A stretch of DNA of 64,000 nt from Lachnospiraceae bacterium NSJ-143 (GTDB taxonomy: Bacteria > Bacillota > Clostridia > Lachnospirales > Anaerotignaceae), in NCBI GenBank assembly GCA_022867625.1, contig JALIFM010000008.1:1-64000 (forward strand), read 5' to 3'. The position numbers and the translations under genes were made by a program. Within the stretch, counting starts at the first letter, position 1; every line of letters starts with the position of its first letter. Under the pieces are notes generated by a model, which worked only from the letters and a program-made list of their open reading frames with translations, made no database searches and was not told where the DNA came from. Positions 46,135 to 55,420 of the stretch are shown piece after piece.

Positions 46135-46284
46135 TTAAAGCACTTGCTTTTCTTCCTCTTTAGGCTTTACATAATCTGAGTTTAACTTTATAATATCTTT
46201 ATATACATTATCTGGCAATATGAAATTTCTTAAATTGTGACTTAAAATTATATATATCCACAAAGCACAGTTGATTTTTGCATA
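46135..46284 (-). other. Possible relic or unannotated 49-codon frame in the pyrH-MATE gap
   Basis: The 306-base gap at 46064-46369 holds the pyrH promoter and one open minus-strand frame of 49 codons without ATG, ending KPKEEEKQVL-stop, with the hydrophobic stretch WIYIILSHNLRNFILP near the start. A charged tail like this looks protein-like, but no ribosome-binding site or good start is visible. It may be the remains of a small membrane protein gene or chance in AT-rich DNA. Nothing else was seen apart from the MATE ribosome-binding site. Confidence 0.25.
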
Positions 46285-46369
46285 TTAATGCCCTTAATTC
46301 ATTTTAATTGAATATGGGTATTTTTATATGTCTAAAATATAAATAACCAAAACTCAGGAGGACGAAACA

Positions 46370-47788
46370 ATGGAAAACGACACAAATAATCTTGGGCAGG
46401 GCAGTATAGGGAAACTGATTTTCAGGCTTTCCATTCCGGCCATAGCCGCCCAGATAATAAATCTTCTGTACAACATAGTTGACAGAATGTACATCGGCCA
46501 CATACCGGTAACAGGCAAAGCTGCCCTTACAGGTGTTGGCGTAACATTCCCAATTATTATGCTTATATCCGCCTTCAGTGCGCTTATAGGTATGGGCGGC
46601 GCTCCGCAGGCAGCAATTAAAATGGGCAAAGGTGACTATAAAAGCGCTGAAAAAACACTGGGCACATGCTTTGGAACACTTGTTATCATATCAGTTGTGC
46701 TTACAGCAGTCATACTTATTTCACAAAGGAGCATATTAATGCTTTTTGGAGGAAGCGAAAACACTATAGGCTATGCTACACAGTACCTCACTATATATAC
46801 ACTTGGCACTATATTTGTACAGCTTGTCCTCGGACTGAACATGTTTATTACCTGCCAGGGTTTTGCAGGCATTGGAATGGCTACAACTGTCATAGGCGCA
46901 ATATTAAATATTGTTCTTGACCCTATTTTCATTTATGCCCTTGGTATGGGTGTTCGCGGCGCCGCGTTGGCAACTATAATATCGCAGGCTGTTTCATGTG
47001 TATGGGTGCTTAAATTTCTTACCGGCAAAAAAACAACACTCAAAATCAAGAAGGAATATATAATACCCGATATGAAAATAGCTCTGGCTGTTATTTCATT
47101 GGGAGTTTCCCCTTTTATTATGCAGTCCACAGAAAGCCTTATAACTGTATGCTTCAATTCATCTCTACAAACGTATGGCGGCGATATAGCAGTCGGGGCT
47201 ATGACTATTTTGTCAAGCCTCATGCAATTTGCCATGATGCCTGTAATGGGGCTTACACAGGGATGCCAGCCTATAATCAGTTTTAATTTTGGCGCAGGAA
47301 ACGATACAAGAGTAATCAGGGCTTTTAAAATACAGCTGTTGATGTGTTTCCTTTTCACATTTATAATCTGGGCTTTGGCCATGTTTGTGCCACAGATACT
47401 TATATCTGTTTTTACATCGGATACTGAATTTATTGAGGTTACTAAATGGGCTTTAAGGATTTATATGGGCACTACCCTGTTTTTTGGAATTCAGATGGCC
47501 TGCCAGCAAACTTTTATAGCCTTGGGTCAGGCAAAAATCTCAGTATTTTTGGCTGTTTTGAGAAAGATTATACTTCTTATACCGCTTATATTTATACTGC
47601 CATATATAATAAGTCCGGATTTTGCTCTTAATTTTGTTCCGAGTACAATATCTGTACTGTTTTCTGCTCCGCAGAAGGTTTTTGCAGTATTTTTATCAGA
47701 ACCAATTGCAGACGCTGGAGCCGTGTTATGTACGGCTATAATGTTTAAGCTCAATTTTAAAAAGATACTTGCACATGGTGCAAAATAA
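46370..47788 (+). CDS. MATE family efflux transporter
   Basis: A 472-aa, twelve-helix antiporter with LIFRLSIPAIAAQIINLLYN at the start, GMGGAPQAAIKMGKGD and GLTQGCQPIISFNFGA, closer to the MepA/clostridial MATE group than to the copy at 20 kb. CAGGAGGACG precedes the ATG. It is a one-gene unit followed by a terminator, then a regulator gene 105 nt later on the same strand, which might control it. Confidence 0.93.
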   Translation: MENDTNNLGQGSIGKLIFRLSIPAIAAQIINLLYNIVDRMYIGHIPVTGKAALTGVGVTFPIIMLISAFSALIGMGGAPQAAIKMGKGDYKSAEKTLGTCFGTLVIISVVLTAVILISQRSILMLFGGSENTIGYATQYLTIYTLGTIFVQLVLGLNMFITCQGFAGIGMATTVIGAILNIVLDPIFIYALGMGVRGAALATIISQAVSCVWVLKFLTGKKTTLKIKKEYIIPDMKIALAVISLGVSPFIMQSTESLITVCFNSSLQTYGGDIAVGAMTILSSLMQFAMMPVMGLTQGCQPIISFNFGAGNDTRVIRAFKIQLLMCFLFTFIIWALAMFVPQILISVFTSDTEFIEVTKWALRIYMGTTLFFGIQMACQQTFIALGQAKISVFLAVLRKIILLIPLIFILPYIISPDFALNFVPSTISVLFSAPQKVFAVFLSEPIADAGAVLCTAIMFKLNFKKILAHGAK

Positions 47789-47793
47789 TAGCG

Positions 47794-47817
47794 AATCCGG
47801 CTTTTGCCGGATTTTTA
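47794..47817 (+). terminator. MATE terminator
   Basis: AATCCGGC / GCCGGATT with a TTTT loop, followed by TTTTAT. Confidence 0.88.
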
Positions 47818-47893
47818 TATTTATGTCTCTACGGATAGTTTATTGTATTTTAATATAGCTTTGTATAAACTGTTTTCAGGAGGTGAATAAAAT

Positions 47894-48478
47894 ATGGACT
47901 GTGAAAAAACAGGGCTGTTGCTGCTTAGACTCAGGAAAGAGAACGGCATGACTCAAAAACAGCTTGCTGACAAAATGAATTTAAGTGATAAGACAATATC
48001 TAAATGGGAACGCGGAAAAGGCTGTCCTGATGTTTCACTGCTTAATGACCTGTCAGAAATTTTTGGTGTTAATATAGAAGAAATTTTAAAGGGAAATTTA
48101 TCTGAAAATGATATTGATGGAGGCAATATGAAAAACTCTAAATACTATGTTTGTCCAAACTGCGGAAGCATTACTTTAAGTACAGGCAACGCTTCCGTAT
48201 CGTGCTGCGGCAGAAAGCTCAGCCTGCTTAATGCCAAAAAGGCCGAAAAAGAAGAACAGCTCAATGTAGAGATTATAGAAGATGACTGGTATATATCAGC
48301 TTCTCACCCTATGACAAAGGAGCACTATATTTCATTTGTCGCATATGCTACCGGCGGCAGAATAGAAATATTGAAGCAGTACCCGGAATGGGATTTACAG
48401 ACAAGAATACCAAAACGCGGGCATGGAATGCTCTTATGGTTTGATACACAAAAAGGTCTTATGTATCAGCTTATATAA
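47894..48478 (+). CDS. XRE regulator with zinc-binding and C-terminal sensor-like domain
   Basis: A 194-aa protein. HTH at residues 5-62 (MTQKQLADKMNLSDKTISKW), then a Cys module CPNCG...SCCGRKL (about 88-107), then about 85 residues with SHPMTKEHYISFVAYATGG and WDLQTRIPKRGHGMLLWF, a desulfoferrodoxin-like beta fold pattern. Proteins of this architecture occur in Clostridia; the signal is unknown, but a metal or redox cue fits the cysteines. CAGGAGGTG lies 8 nt upstream. Confidence 0.82.
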   Translation: MDCEKTGLLLLRLRKENGMTQKQLADKMNLSDKTISKWERGKGCPDVSLLNDLSEIFGVNIEEILKGNLSENDIDGGNMKNSKYYVCPNCGSITLSTGNASVSCCGRKLSLLNAKKAEKEEQLNVEIIEDDWYISASHPMTKEHYISFVAYATGGRIEILKQYPEWDLQTRIPKRGHGMLLWFDTQKGLMYQLI

Positions 48479-48521
48479 AAAACAAACCCATGGTATTACA
48501 TTAACCATGGGTTTGTTTTTT
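48477..48521. terminator. Bidirectional terminator
   Basis: AAAACAAACCCATGGT / ACCATGGGTTTGTTTT, a 16-bp perfect stem, between the convergent regulator and LUD genes. Confidence 0.92.
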
Positions 48522-48522
48522 A

Positions 48523-49164
48523 TCAGTATCCGAAATCCTCGCCTACAAGTATTATTTTTATTCTTCCGTCTATCTTGCAGTTCCTGAGTATATGTATGCA
48601 GCTGCATATACAGCCGGGAGCGTTGCAGTCGTGGCAGGTTCCGTCTACTTTACAAGGTGTTTTAATATCATCAAATCTGGCCGCGTTTATAGGTGCCGCA
48701 GTGCTTCTTGCCCTCTTTACCGCAGATTCAACATCTTGACAAACCTTGCTCATGCTTACAACAAACAAAACATTGGCCGGGCCAAATGTAATAGCCGCAA
48801 CTCTGTTTCCAAGACCGTCAATATTTACGAGCTGCCCGTCTTCTGATACAGCATTCGCACTTGTAATAAACCAGTCCATAGAAAAAGCCCTTCTCATGGC
48901 CTTCTGGTTTTCCTCAGGGTCATGGCATATGTCACGGTCAAATATATCATAGTTTCCGTTATGTAATGCCTCTACAAGCCCCATATCTCTTATTGTCATG
49001 GAGCCGCCCCATGTCATGGAGCTGCCTTCCGGTATAAGTTCCAGAGCCTTTTTAACAGCTTCCTCTTTTGTAGGGCAGTAAAACGCCCTCATATGTCTTC
49101 TCTCGAAGTTTTTAATCAGCTTATCAGCCAAAAGCTTATTTCTTATTTCCATAGGTGTTTCCAT
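48523..49164 (-). CDS. LUD domain protein (LutC/YkgG-like)
   Basis: A 213-aa protein of the lactate-utilisation (LUD, DUF162) family with SSMTWGGSMTIRDMGL and VSEDGQLVNIDGLGNRVAA. The C-terminus has a Cys cluster (CKVDGTCHDCNAPGCICSC) that could hold a metal or Fe-S site. LutA and LutB partners are not adjacent, so a role in lactate oxidation is unproven. It follows lysA, with a hairpin between. Confidence 0.85.
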   Translation of the reverse strand: METPMEIRNKLLADKLIKNFERRHMRAFYCPTKEEAVKKALELIPEGSSMTWGGSMTIRDMGLVEALHNGNYDIFDRDICHDPEENQKAMRRAFSMDWFITSANAVSEDGQLVNIDGLGNRVAAITFGPANVLFVVSMSKVCQDVESAVKRARSTAAPINAARFDDIKTPCKVDGTCHDCNAPGCICSCIHILRNCKIDGRIKIILVGEDFGY

Positions 49165-49200
49165 TTTACATTCCTCCTTTTAAGACAGGTATATATATTA

Positions 49201-49221
49201 CCGGGGAAATAGATTCCCCGG
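49201..49221 (-). terminator. Hairpin after lysA
   Basis: CCGGGGA / TCCCCGG, a 7-bp stem with a 7-nt loop. No strong T run follows on the minus strand, so termination would be weak. Confidence 0.45.
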
Positions 49222-49232
49222 ACAATATAACA

Positions 49233-50501
49233 TCAATATTTTTTCAGAGAAATCATGTGCCTTTTAAGGTCTTTAAGCTCATCTCTTTCCCTAATCAAAA
49301 CAACATCATTATTTTCTCGTATCAGAATTTCAGCTGGCCTTAATCGGTTGTTATAATTAGATGACATTGAAAATCCATACGCCCCTGTATCAAGCACGCA
49401 TAAAGTGTCTCCGCTGAATATTTCAGGCAGTACCCTGTCCTTAGCTAATATGTCACCGCTTTCACAGATATTGCCGACCACTGTTACTGGCTCTGTTTTT
49501 TCAGATATTTTATCTGAGCTTCTGAATATTTCTATCCCATGGTATGAGTCATACATAATCGGCCTCTGAAGAACATTAAACCCTATATCAGTTCCGACAA
49601 ATTTATGAGAATGGTTATACTTAACAGCATGAACAGTACCCAATATAACACTGCACTCGGCAGAAATATATCTGCCCGGCTCTATCCTGAATGTAATCTG
49701 CTTTCCGTATTCCTCGGCAAATTTAAAAAGCGCTTCATCAATTTTGCTTCCAAGGTCGTTGAGGTCAAGGCCCTTTTCGTCATCTTCTTTATTATAAGGT
49801 ATACCAAAACCGCCGCCCATGTCAATAAATTTTAAATCATCAAACTGTTTTGCAATTTCAAGCAGGTTGCCAACGCTTTCAACAAACGCTTTTCCGTCCA
49901 TAAAAAGCGAGCCTATATGCTGGTTTATGCCTATCAGCTTTAAGTTATACTTTTTGAGTATTTCCTTAACCTGCGGTATAAACTCAGGGTCAACGGCAAA
50001 TTTCGTCTTTTTTCCTGCTGTTACAACCTTTTCGTGATGACCGGCACCAACTCCCGGGTTAAATCTGACAGCCACTTCCCCTCCCGGGTTTAACTGGCCG
50101 TACTGCTCAAGCTGCTCAAGCGAGTCCACGCTTGTAATTACACCAGCATCTATGGCATACTGCATTTCTTCTCTGGAAACATTATTGCATATATAAAATA
50201 TCTCATCAGGCTCAAAGCCCGCAAGCTTTTCAATATAAATCTCTCCGGGACTCATGGCGTCAGCCTCAAGTCCTTCAGACTTTACTATCTCAAGAAATGC
50301 AAGGCTCGAATTTGCCTTAGCTGAGTAATCAACAACAAAGTTGGGGTATTTTACAAGGTTTTTAAGGTCGCGACATCTTTTGCGCAGTATTCTTTCGTTA
50401 TAAACATATAACGGAGTACCATATTTTTCAGCCAGTTCAGTAGGGTTTATTCCCTGAAAAAAGTTTAGTTTATCAGTGACTTTAGTATAAATTTTCTGCA
50501 T
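49233..50501 (-). CDS. lysA: Diaminopimelate decarboxylase
   Basis: A fold-III PLP enzyme that makes lysine from meso-diaminopimelate. At 422 aa it is full length. The PLP lysine is in VVDYSAKANSS, the specificity and PLP sites in DMGGGFGIPY and RIEPGRYISA, and the partner-subunit cysteine motif is NICESGDILAKDR. No lysine riboswitch fits in the roughly 100-nt gap upstream, and no other lysine genes are nearby. Confidence 0.96.
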   Translation of the reverse strand: MQKIYTKVTDKLNFFQGINPTELAEKYGTPLYVYNERILRKRCRDLKNLVKYPNFVVDYSAKANSSLAFLEIVKSEGLEADAMSPGEIYIEKLAGFEPDEIFYICNNVSREEMQYAIDAGVITSVDSLEQLEQYGQLNPGGEVAVRFNPGVGAGHHEKVVTAGKKTKFAVDPEFIPQVKEILKKYNLKLIGINQHIGSLFMDGKAFVESVGNLLEIAKQFDDLKFIDMGGGFGIPYNKEDDEKGLDLNDLGSKIDEALFKFAEEYGKQITFRIEPGRYISAECSVILGTVHAVKYNHSHKFVGTDIGFNVLQRPIMYDSYHGIEIFRSSDKISEKTEPVTVVGNICESGDILAKDRVLPEIFSGDTLCVLDTGAYGFSMSSNYNNRLRPAEILIRENNDVVLIRERDELKDLKRHMISLKKY

Positions 50502-50600
50502 TCAAATTTCTCCAATCTGCTAGTCAGTATTACTTAAACATGTATAAATATGCATGTCTTGTTGAAACAAAATAAAATATACCATTAATCCGGCAAAAAA

Positions 50601-51143
50601 TCAAATATCACTTTTACATGAGATATATTGCTTATAACACAGAATACCGGCCATTGTCTTGACATCCTCTATCTTTCTTTCAAATATCATTTTAACCGCT
50701 TCATCAATACTGTATTTTTCAATCTCAATAATCTCATCCGGGTCAGGATTAAGCATGCCGCAGGATAAATCCTCTGCAATATAAAAATAAACCTTTTCAG
50801 TACAAATCCCTATGGCCATGTAGGTATCACATATAAAGGTAAGCTTTCCAGCCTTAAGCCCTATCTCCTCCTCCAGCTCGCGGTATGCCGCCCTTTCAGG
50901 CTCCTCTCCATTTTCAATCATTCCTGCCGGAATTTCGAGAACAAGCTTTTTGGCTGCATGACGGTACTGCCTTACAAAATACATGTTTCCGTCTTTATCT
51001 ACTGGTATCATGGCTACCGCGGAACCTCTCACAATATTTTCTCTTGTGGCGGTAGCTCCGTTAGGCAGGCGGACTTTGTCTCGATATACTTTTAGAACTT
51101 TTCCTTCATACTCAAGACTGCTTTCTATTGTTTCATAATCCAT
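50601..51143 (-). CDS. NUDIX hydrolase, ADP-ribose pyrophosphatase type
   Basis: A 180-aa protein with the Nudix box AGMIENGEEPERAAYRELEEE-IGL and upstream REYR-like element YFVRQYRHAAKKLVLEIPAG (NudF/YqkG group), which hydrolyses ADP-ribose to AMP and ribose phosphate. The start at MDYETI was chosen because GAGGTG lies 8 nt upstream; the GTG of the longer frame is within that site. It follows asnS by 16 nt and is probably co-transcribed. Confidence 0.9.
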   Translation of the reverse strand: MDYETIESSLEYEGKVLKVYRDKVRLPNGATATRENIVRGSAVAMIPVDKDGNMYFVRQYRHAAKKLVLEIPAGMIENGEEPERAAYRELEEEIGLKAGKLTFICDTYMAIGICTEKVYFYIAEDLSCGMLNPDPDEIIEIEKYSIDEAVKMIFERKIEDVKTMAGILCYKQYISCKSDI

Positions 51144-51159
51144 TTTTATCACCTCTTAA

Positions 51160-52548
51160 TTAAAACTCAGCATTTTTTACTGTTCTTGGATACGGTATAA
51201 CATCACGAATGTTTGTTATGCCTGTAACATACATAACAAGCCTTTCAAACCCTAACCCGAAGCCGGAGTGCCTTACACTTCCAAATCGTCTTAAATTAAG
51301 ATACCACCAGTAATCTTCCTCGTTCATTCCAAGCTCTCTCATTCGGTTTAATAGCACCTCATAGCGCTCTTCCCTCTGGCTTCCGCCTATTATCTCGCCA
51401 ATTCCCGGAACAAGAAGGTCGCACGCGGCAACGGTCTTTTGGTCATCGTTTATTCTCATATAAAAGGCCTTTATGTCCTTTGGGTAGTCGGTAACAAATA
51501 CCGGTTTTTTAAATATTTTTTCTGTAATATATCTCTCGTGCTCAGTCTGAAGGTCTATACCCCACTCAACCGGAAATTCAAATTTTTCACCGCTGTCAAT
51601 TAAAAGCTCTATTGCCTTAGTGTATGTTATTCGGGCAAAGTCAGAAGAAACAATATTTTTAAGCCTGTCGATAAGCCCGTCAGAAGCATATTTGTCAAGA
51701 AATTGCAGCTCATCCTGAGACTTTTCAATTACCGCTGTGATAATATATTTAAGCATTTCCTCTGCGATATCCATATTGTCATTAAGGTCGGCAAACGCCA
51801 TTTCAGGCTCAATCATCCAAAACTCTGCCGCATGCCTCTGAGTATTAGAATTTTCAGCCCTGAATGTAGGGCCAAACGTATAGACATCTCTAAACGCAAG
51901 TGCCATTGTCTCTGCCGAAAGCTGGCCGCTTACAGAAAGGCTTACCCTTTTACCGAAAAAATCCTTTGAGTAATCAACATCACCTTTTTCTGTCAAGGGC
52001 ACGTTTTTCATATCTATATTGGTAACTGTAAACATCTCACCCGCGCCCTCAGCATCGCTTCCTGTGAGTATTGGCGTATGGATATACATAAAACCTCTGG
52101 ACTGGAAAAAACTATGGCAGGCCTCCGCTACAGTATTCCTTATTCTGAATACCGCGGAGAAAGTGTTTGTTCTTGGCCTGAGATATGCCTCGGACCTTAA
52201 AAATTCCATAGAATGGCGCTTTTTTTGCATAGGGTACTGGCTGTCGCATGTTCCCTCAACTGTTATTTTCTCAGCCTGTATTTCAAGAGGCTGTTTGTTT
52301 TCAGGGGTAAGCTTTAAAATACCGTCAACAATAACAGAGCAGCCAACAGTAAGCTGGGATAAATCATCAATGTCTGTATTATCAAAATACACAATCTGTA
52401 TATTTTTAAAACATGAGCCGTCATTAAGCTCTATAAAACCGAAGTTTTTTGACTGCCTGTTAGTCCTTATCCAGCCGCCTACAGATACATGACTGTCGCT
52501 TAAGCTTTCCGGCTTATTAAATATATCCCTTACCCTTGCTAGTTTCAA
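51160..52548 (-). CDS. asnS: Asparaginyl-tRNA synthetase
   Basis: A class IIb synthetase of 462 aa. The N-terminal OB-fold anticodon domain ([19 protein letters not shown]) is followed by the catalytic core with [21 protein letters not shown] (motif 2, split by one residue here) and [15 protein letters not shown] (motif 3). No T-box leader is visible in the short upstream gap, which holds only the terminator of the aminotransferase gene. Confidence 0.95.
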   Translation of the reverse strand: MKLARVRDIFNKPESLSDSHVSVGGWIRTNRQSKNFGFIELNDGSCFKNIQIVYFDNTDIDDLSQLTVGCSVIVDGILKLTPENKQPLEIQAEKITVEGTCDSQYPMQKKRHSMEFLRSEAYLRPRTNTFSAVFRIRNTVAEACHSFFQSRGFMYIHTPILTGSDAEGAGEMFTVTNIDMKNVPLTEKGDVDYSKDFFGKRVSLSVSGQLSAETMALAFRDVYTFGPTFRAENSNTQRHAAEFWMIEPEMAFADLNDNMDIAEEMLKYIITAVIEKSQDELQFLDKYASDGLIDRLKNIVSSDFARITYTKAIELLIDSGEKFEFPVEWGIDLQTEHERYITEKIFKKPVFVTDYPKDIKAFYMRINDDQKTVAACDLLVPGIGEIIGGSQREERYEVLLNRMRELGMNEEDYWWYLNLRRFGSVRHSGFGLGFERLVMYVTGITNIRDVIPYPRTVKNAEF

Positions 52549-52573
52549 AATAAAACTCCCCTTTGCTTTTAAT

Positions 52574-52610
52574 TAAAAAGCCGTAGTTTCCTTAAAGAAA
52601 ACACGGCCTT
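52574..52610 (-). terminator. Terminator of the aminotransferase gene
   Basis: AAAAAGCCGTAGTTTC / GAAAACACGGCCTT pair with one bulge; TTTTTAATT follows on the minus strand. Confidence 0.75.
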
Positions 52611-52639
52611 GTATTGTTTTAAGCTTCCTGACAAAAATC

Positions 52640-53836
52640 TTATTCAAGCTCGCTTATAAATTCGGCAATTCTGTCCATACCCTTCTTAATATCATCCAGA
52701 GATATGGCATACGAAAGACGTATATAGTTTTCCATGCCAAAATCAGCGCAAGGCACTACAGCTGTAAGCTTGTTCTCAAGAAGAACCGAGGCAAAATCAG
52801 CGGCATTTTTAATCTCCGCTCCATTATATTTTTTACCACAAGTGCCCGAAATATCCACGAAAAGATAAAATGCCCCTTCTGGCTTAAGAGCCTTAATAAA
52901 AGGTATTTCTTCTTCCCTTTCAAAAATATAGTCACAGCGCTTTTCAAACTGCTGCCTCATTTCTTCCACACTGTCCTGCGGTCCGCTGATAGCCTCCAGC
53001 GCCGCCATCTGGGCTATTGAGTTAGCGTTTGAAGCCATGTGTGACTGTATAGTATTAATACATTTGGCAACAGCAGGAGGAGCAGCTACATAGCCTATTC
53101 TCCAGCCTGTCATAGCATAGCTTTTGGATACGCCGTTTATTGTAATTGTCCTGTCAAATATTTCTTTATTAAGTGAACCTATACTGATATGCTTTTTATT
53201 TTTATTGTAGATAAGCTTTTCGTATATTTCATCAGCTATTACAAGTATATCTCTTTCAACAGCAAAATCAGCAATTTCCTGTAAATTTTCTCTTGAAGCA
53301 ATCATTCCTGTAGGGTTTGAAGGACTTGTAAGCACAATAGCCTTTGTTTTGTCAGTATATACCGCTTCAAGGTCTTTTCTGGAAAGCATAAAATTATTCT
53401 CTGCTTTTGTATAAACTATTACAGGCTTTCCGCCGGCTATTTCAACCATGGCTGAATAGCTTACCCAGAAAGGTGCAGGAATTATAACCTCGTCTCCTTC
53501 ATTGAGAATAGCCATAAACGAGTTGGCCAAAGCGTGCTTTGCTCCGTTGCAGACTATTATCTGGCTTGGGTCATACTCAAGCCCATTGTCGTTTTTTAGT
53601 TTCTGGCAGATTGCCTTTCTAAGCTCTATAATTCCAGGCGCGGCAGTATACCTTGTAAAACCTGCATTTATCGCTTCAATACCAGCCTGTCTTATATTTT
53701 CAGGAGTATCAAAATCAGGCTCGCCTGCGGCAAAAGCCACTACGTCTTTTCCGGCTGCCTTTAATTCCTTAGCCTTTGCTGTAACAGCAAGTGTGGCCGA
53801 AGGCTTAATACTCATTATTCTCCTTGATAATTCCAT
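52640..53836 (-). CDS. Class I aminotransferase (aspartate aminotransferase type)
   Basis: A 398-aa PLP enzyme. The PLP lysine lies in SKSYAMTGWRIGY, with AGEPDFDTPENIR at the N-terminus and SPSNPTGMIASRENL mid-protein, the AspB/subgroup Ib pattern. Probable aspartate aminotransferase; prephenate or aromatic substrates are possible in this group. The start at MELSRR was chosen because GAGGTG lies 9 nt upstream. It is followed by asnS after a terminator, consistent with an aspartate-asparagine theme. Confidence 0.92.
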   Translation of the reverse strand: MELSRRIMSIKPSATLAVTAKAKELKAAGKDVVAFAAGEPDFDTPENIRQAGIEAINAGFTRYTAAPGIIELRKAICQKLKNDNGLEYDPSQIIVCNGAKHALANSFMAILNEGDEVIIPAPFWVSYSAMVEIAGGKPVIVYTKAENNFMLSRKDLEAVYTDKTKAIVLTSPSNPTGMIASRENLQEIADFAVERDILVIADEIYEKLIYNKNKKHISIGSLNKEIFDRTITINGVSKSYAMTGWRIGYVAAPPAVAKCINTIQSHMASNANSIAQMAALEAISGPQDSVEEMRQQFEKRCDYIFEREEEIPFIKALKPEGAFYLFVDISGTCGKKYNGAEIKNAADFASVLLENKLTAVVPCADFGMENYIRLSYAISLDDIKKGMDRIAEFISELE

Positions 53837-53869
53837 AGTCAGTATCACCTCTAAGTTTTTATTAAAAAT

Positions 53870-53898
53870 ATTTTATACCAATAATTTTCTATTTGCAA
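53870..53898 (-). promoter_or_regulatory. Aminotransferase promoter
   Basis: TTGCAA and TAAAAT with a 17-nt spacer on the minus strand. Confidence 0.5.
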
Positions 53899-53958
53899 CA
53901 TTTAAACCCAATATTGTTAAAAACAGCAATAAAAACACTCAGATTCCAACATAAAATT

Positions 53959-53983
53959 AGGTGCGGAAATTTTTTCCGCACCT
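53959..53983 (-). terminator. Terminator of the YkvI-like gene
   Basis: AGGTGCGGAA / TTCCGCACCT, a 10-bp stem, with TAATTTTAT after it on the minus strand. Confidence 0.8.
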
Positions 53984-53998
53984 TTCAGTACAATACTG

Positions 53999-55165
53999 TC
54001 AGTCTATAAGAAGACCTTTTTTGCCATTCTTAAGGTCCTCAACATTCTTCTTGTGGCCTATTGTAAGGAATGGAATTACACAGATTACTATTGCAAGATA
54101 TCCGCAGTACTTATATCCAATCTTAACAATATTTGTAAGGCCAAATGATGATATACCCATACATACTGCTATGCAAAGAACAGAAATGAGTATACGCCTT
54201 GACATAATGTTGCTCATTATTCCTGTAGAATTTTTAAAGAGGACATTCTCAAAACGAACAACAAGGCCGAATATACATGATACGCCTGTTGATATAAGAC
54301 AGCAGAACAGGCAGATTTTATAAAAATAGAATAAAACAGGTATTCCAAGCTGCTCACAAACATAAAGGGTAGGAAGCTTTAACACACTTGCTCCGCCTGC
54401 CTCAAGCCCTTCTCTGAAACCAATAAGCATCCAAACTGTAAGCGCTACGCCAAATCCATTCATAAGGAAACCGAGGAAAGATGCCATATTAATGCTTGAT
54501 TTGGTTTTAAGGTGCTCACAGCAGGCAACCATTGCAGGTATGGCAACGCACTGGAATCCACAGTAAACAATAGCCTGCCATAACGGGTATAACCAGCCGC
54601 TTGGAGCATAGCCAGAAGCTACAGTTTGACCAAGCACGTCAAGTTTTGTAACAAAACCTATTATGTAAATTGTAAAGCCGGATACTATAATTAATATACC
54701 AAGCACTGTAGCTACACGTCTTACAAGGTCGGCACCGAAAATTATAAGCACAAGCAGAACAATACCTACTATGACTGTAGCGATTGCTGTATTCATAGGT
54801 ATTATTTCCTGTATCATACCGGCTGCTGATGATATAACTCCGCCTACTGCGGCAAGTACTATACAGTAATAGAAAACCTCAAAAGCTATGTAAAGCTTGT
54901 CATACGGTTTGTAAGCGTATTTCATTACATCTCCATATGACCTTGTTCCAAGCACCTGTGACATAATCATAATCTCTCTCAGTACAAGCGCCAGCAAACC
55001 CATAGATATAAGCGGGAATATCATGCCGGGTATACCGTATACAGCATAATATTGCCAAGCCTGATTACCTGTTGCAAAACCAGCGCCAGCATGTGTGGTA
55101 AACCAAACCGACGCAACAGAGAATGTGGCACCCAAGCCGATTGTTTGCTTTGTTGCATTTGTCAT
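53999..55165 (-). CDS. YkvI-like membrane transporter
   Basis: A 388-aa protein with ten to eleven membrane helices. FSVASVWFTTHAGAGFATGNQA at the start and YGIPGMIFPLISM fit the YkvI family, which has the LeuT/APC-like fold; the substrate is unknown. The start at MTNATK was chosen because AAGGGAG lies 8 nt upstream. It is monocistronic, with a strong promoter and a long dyad at the 5' end of its transcript. Confidence 0.85.
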   Translation of the reverse strand: MTNATKQTIGLGATFSVASVWFTTHAGAGFATGNQAWQYYAVYGIPGMIFPLISMGLLALVLREIMIMSQVLGTRSYGDVMKYAYKPYDKLYIAFEVFYYCIVLAAVGGVISSAAGMIQEIIPMNTAIATVIVGIVLLVLIIFGADLVRRVATVLGILIIVSGFTIYIIGFVTKLDVLGQTVASGYAPSGWLYPLWQAIVYCGFQCVAIPAMVACCEHLKTKSSINMASFLGFLMNGFGVALTVWMLIGFREGLEAGGASVLKLPTLYVCEQLGIPVLFYFYKICLFCCLISTGVSCIFGLVVRFENVLFKNSTGIMSNIMSRRILISVLCIAVCMGISSFGLTNIVKIGYKYCGYLAIVICVIPFLTIGHKKNVEDLKNGKKGLLID

Positions 55166-55210
55166 AAAAATTCTCCCTTTCATAAAAGATATTTATAAAA
55201 CCAATATTAG

Positions 55211-55247
55211 CTGAATATAAATACAGCCCACCCACATTTATATTCAG
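55211..55247 (-). promoter_or_regulatory. 12-bp dyad at the start of the YkvI-like transcript
   Basis: CTGAATATAAAT / ATTTATATTCAG, a perfect 12-bp inverted repeat with a 13-nt loop (GTGGGTGGGCTGT on the minus strand). It begins about 2 nt after the expected start site, so it could be an operator or a 5' RNA hairpin. Confidence 0.6.
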
Positions 55248-55255
55248 TTTAAAAT

Positions 55256-55284
55256 ATAATACCAACTAAAATGATGTATGTCAA
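55256..55284 (-). promoter_or_regulatory. YkvI-like gene promoter
   Basis: A perfect TTGACA and TATTAT with a 17-nt spacer. Confidence 0.75.
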
Positions 55285-55342
55285 TATTTTCAAAATATTA
55301 ATTAACGTTTCATTGAGTAAATAAGATTTTGTTATATATCAT

Positions 55343-55386
55343 AAAAAACCGCACGAACTGAAATAAATTCCAAAATCATGCGGTTT
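55343..55386 (-). terminator. Terminator of the EF-G paralog gene
   Basis: AAACCGCA / TGCGGTTT ends of a longer imperfect stem; TTTTTT follows on the minus strand. Confidence 0.8.
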
Positions 55387-55420
55387 AATGTACTTAACTA
55401 TTGCTCAATTTTTATAGTAA

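Noticed and set aside
50502-50600. Lysine riboswitch upstream of lysA
   Set aside because: The gap is only about 100 nt and lacks the conserved helices.
52549-52639. T-box leader before asnS
   Set aside because: The gap holds only the upstream terminator; no T-box sequence (TGGNACCGCG-like) is seen. The same applies to trpS.
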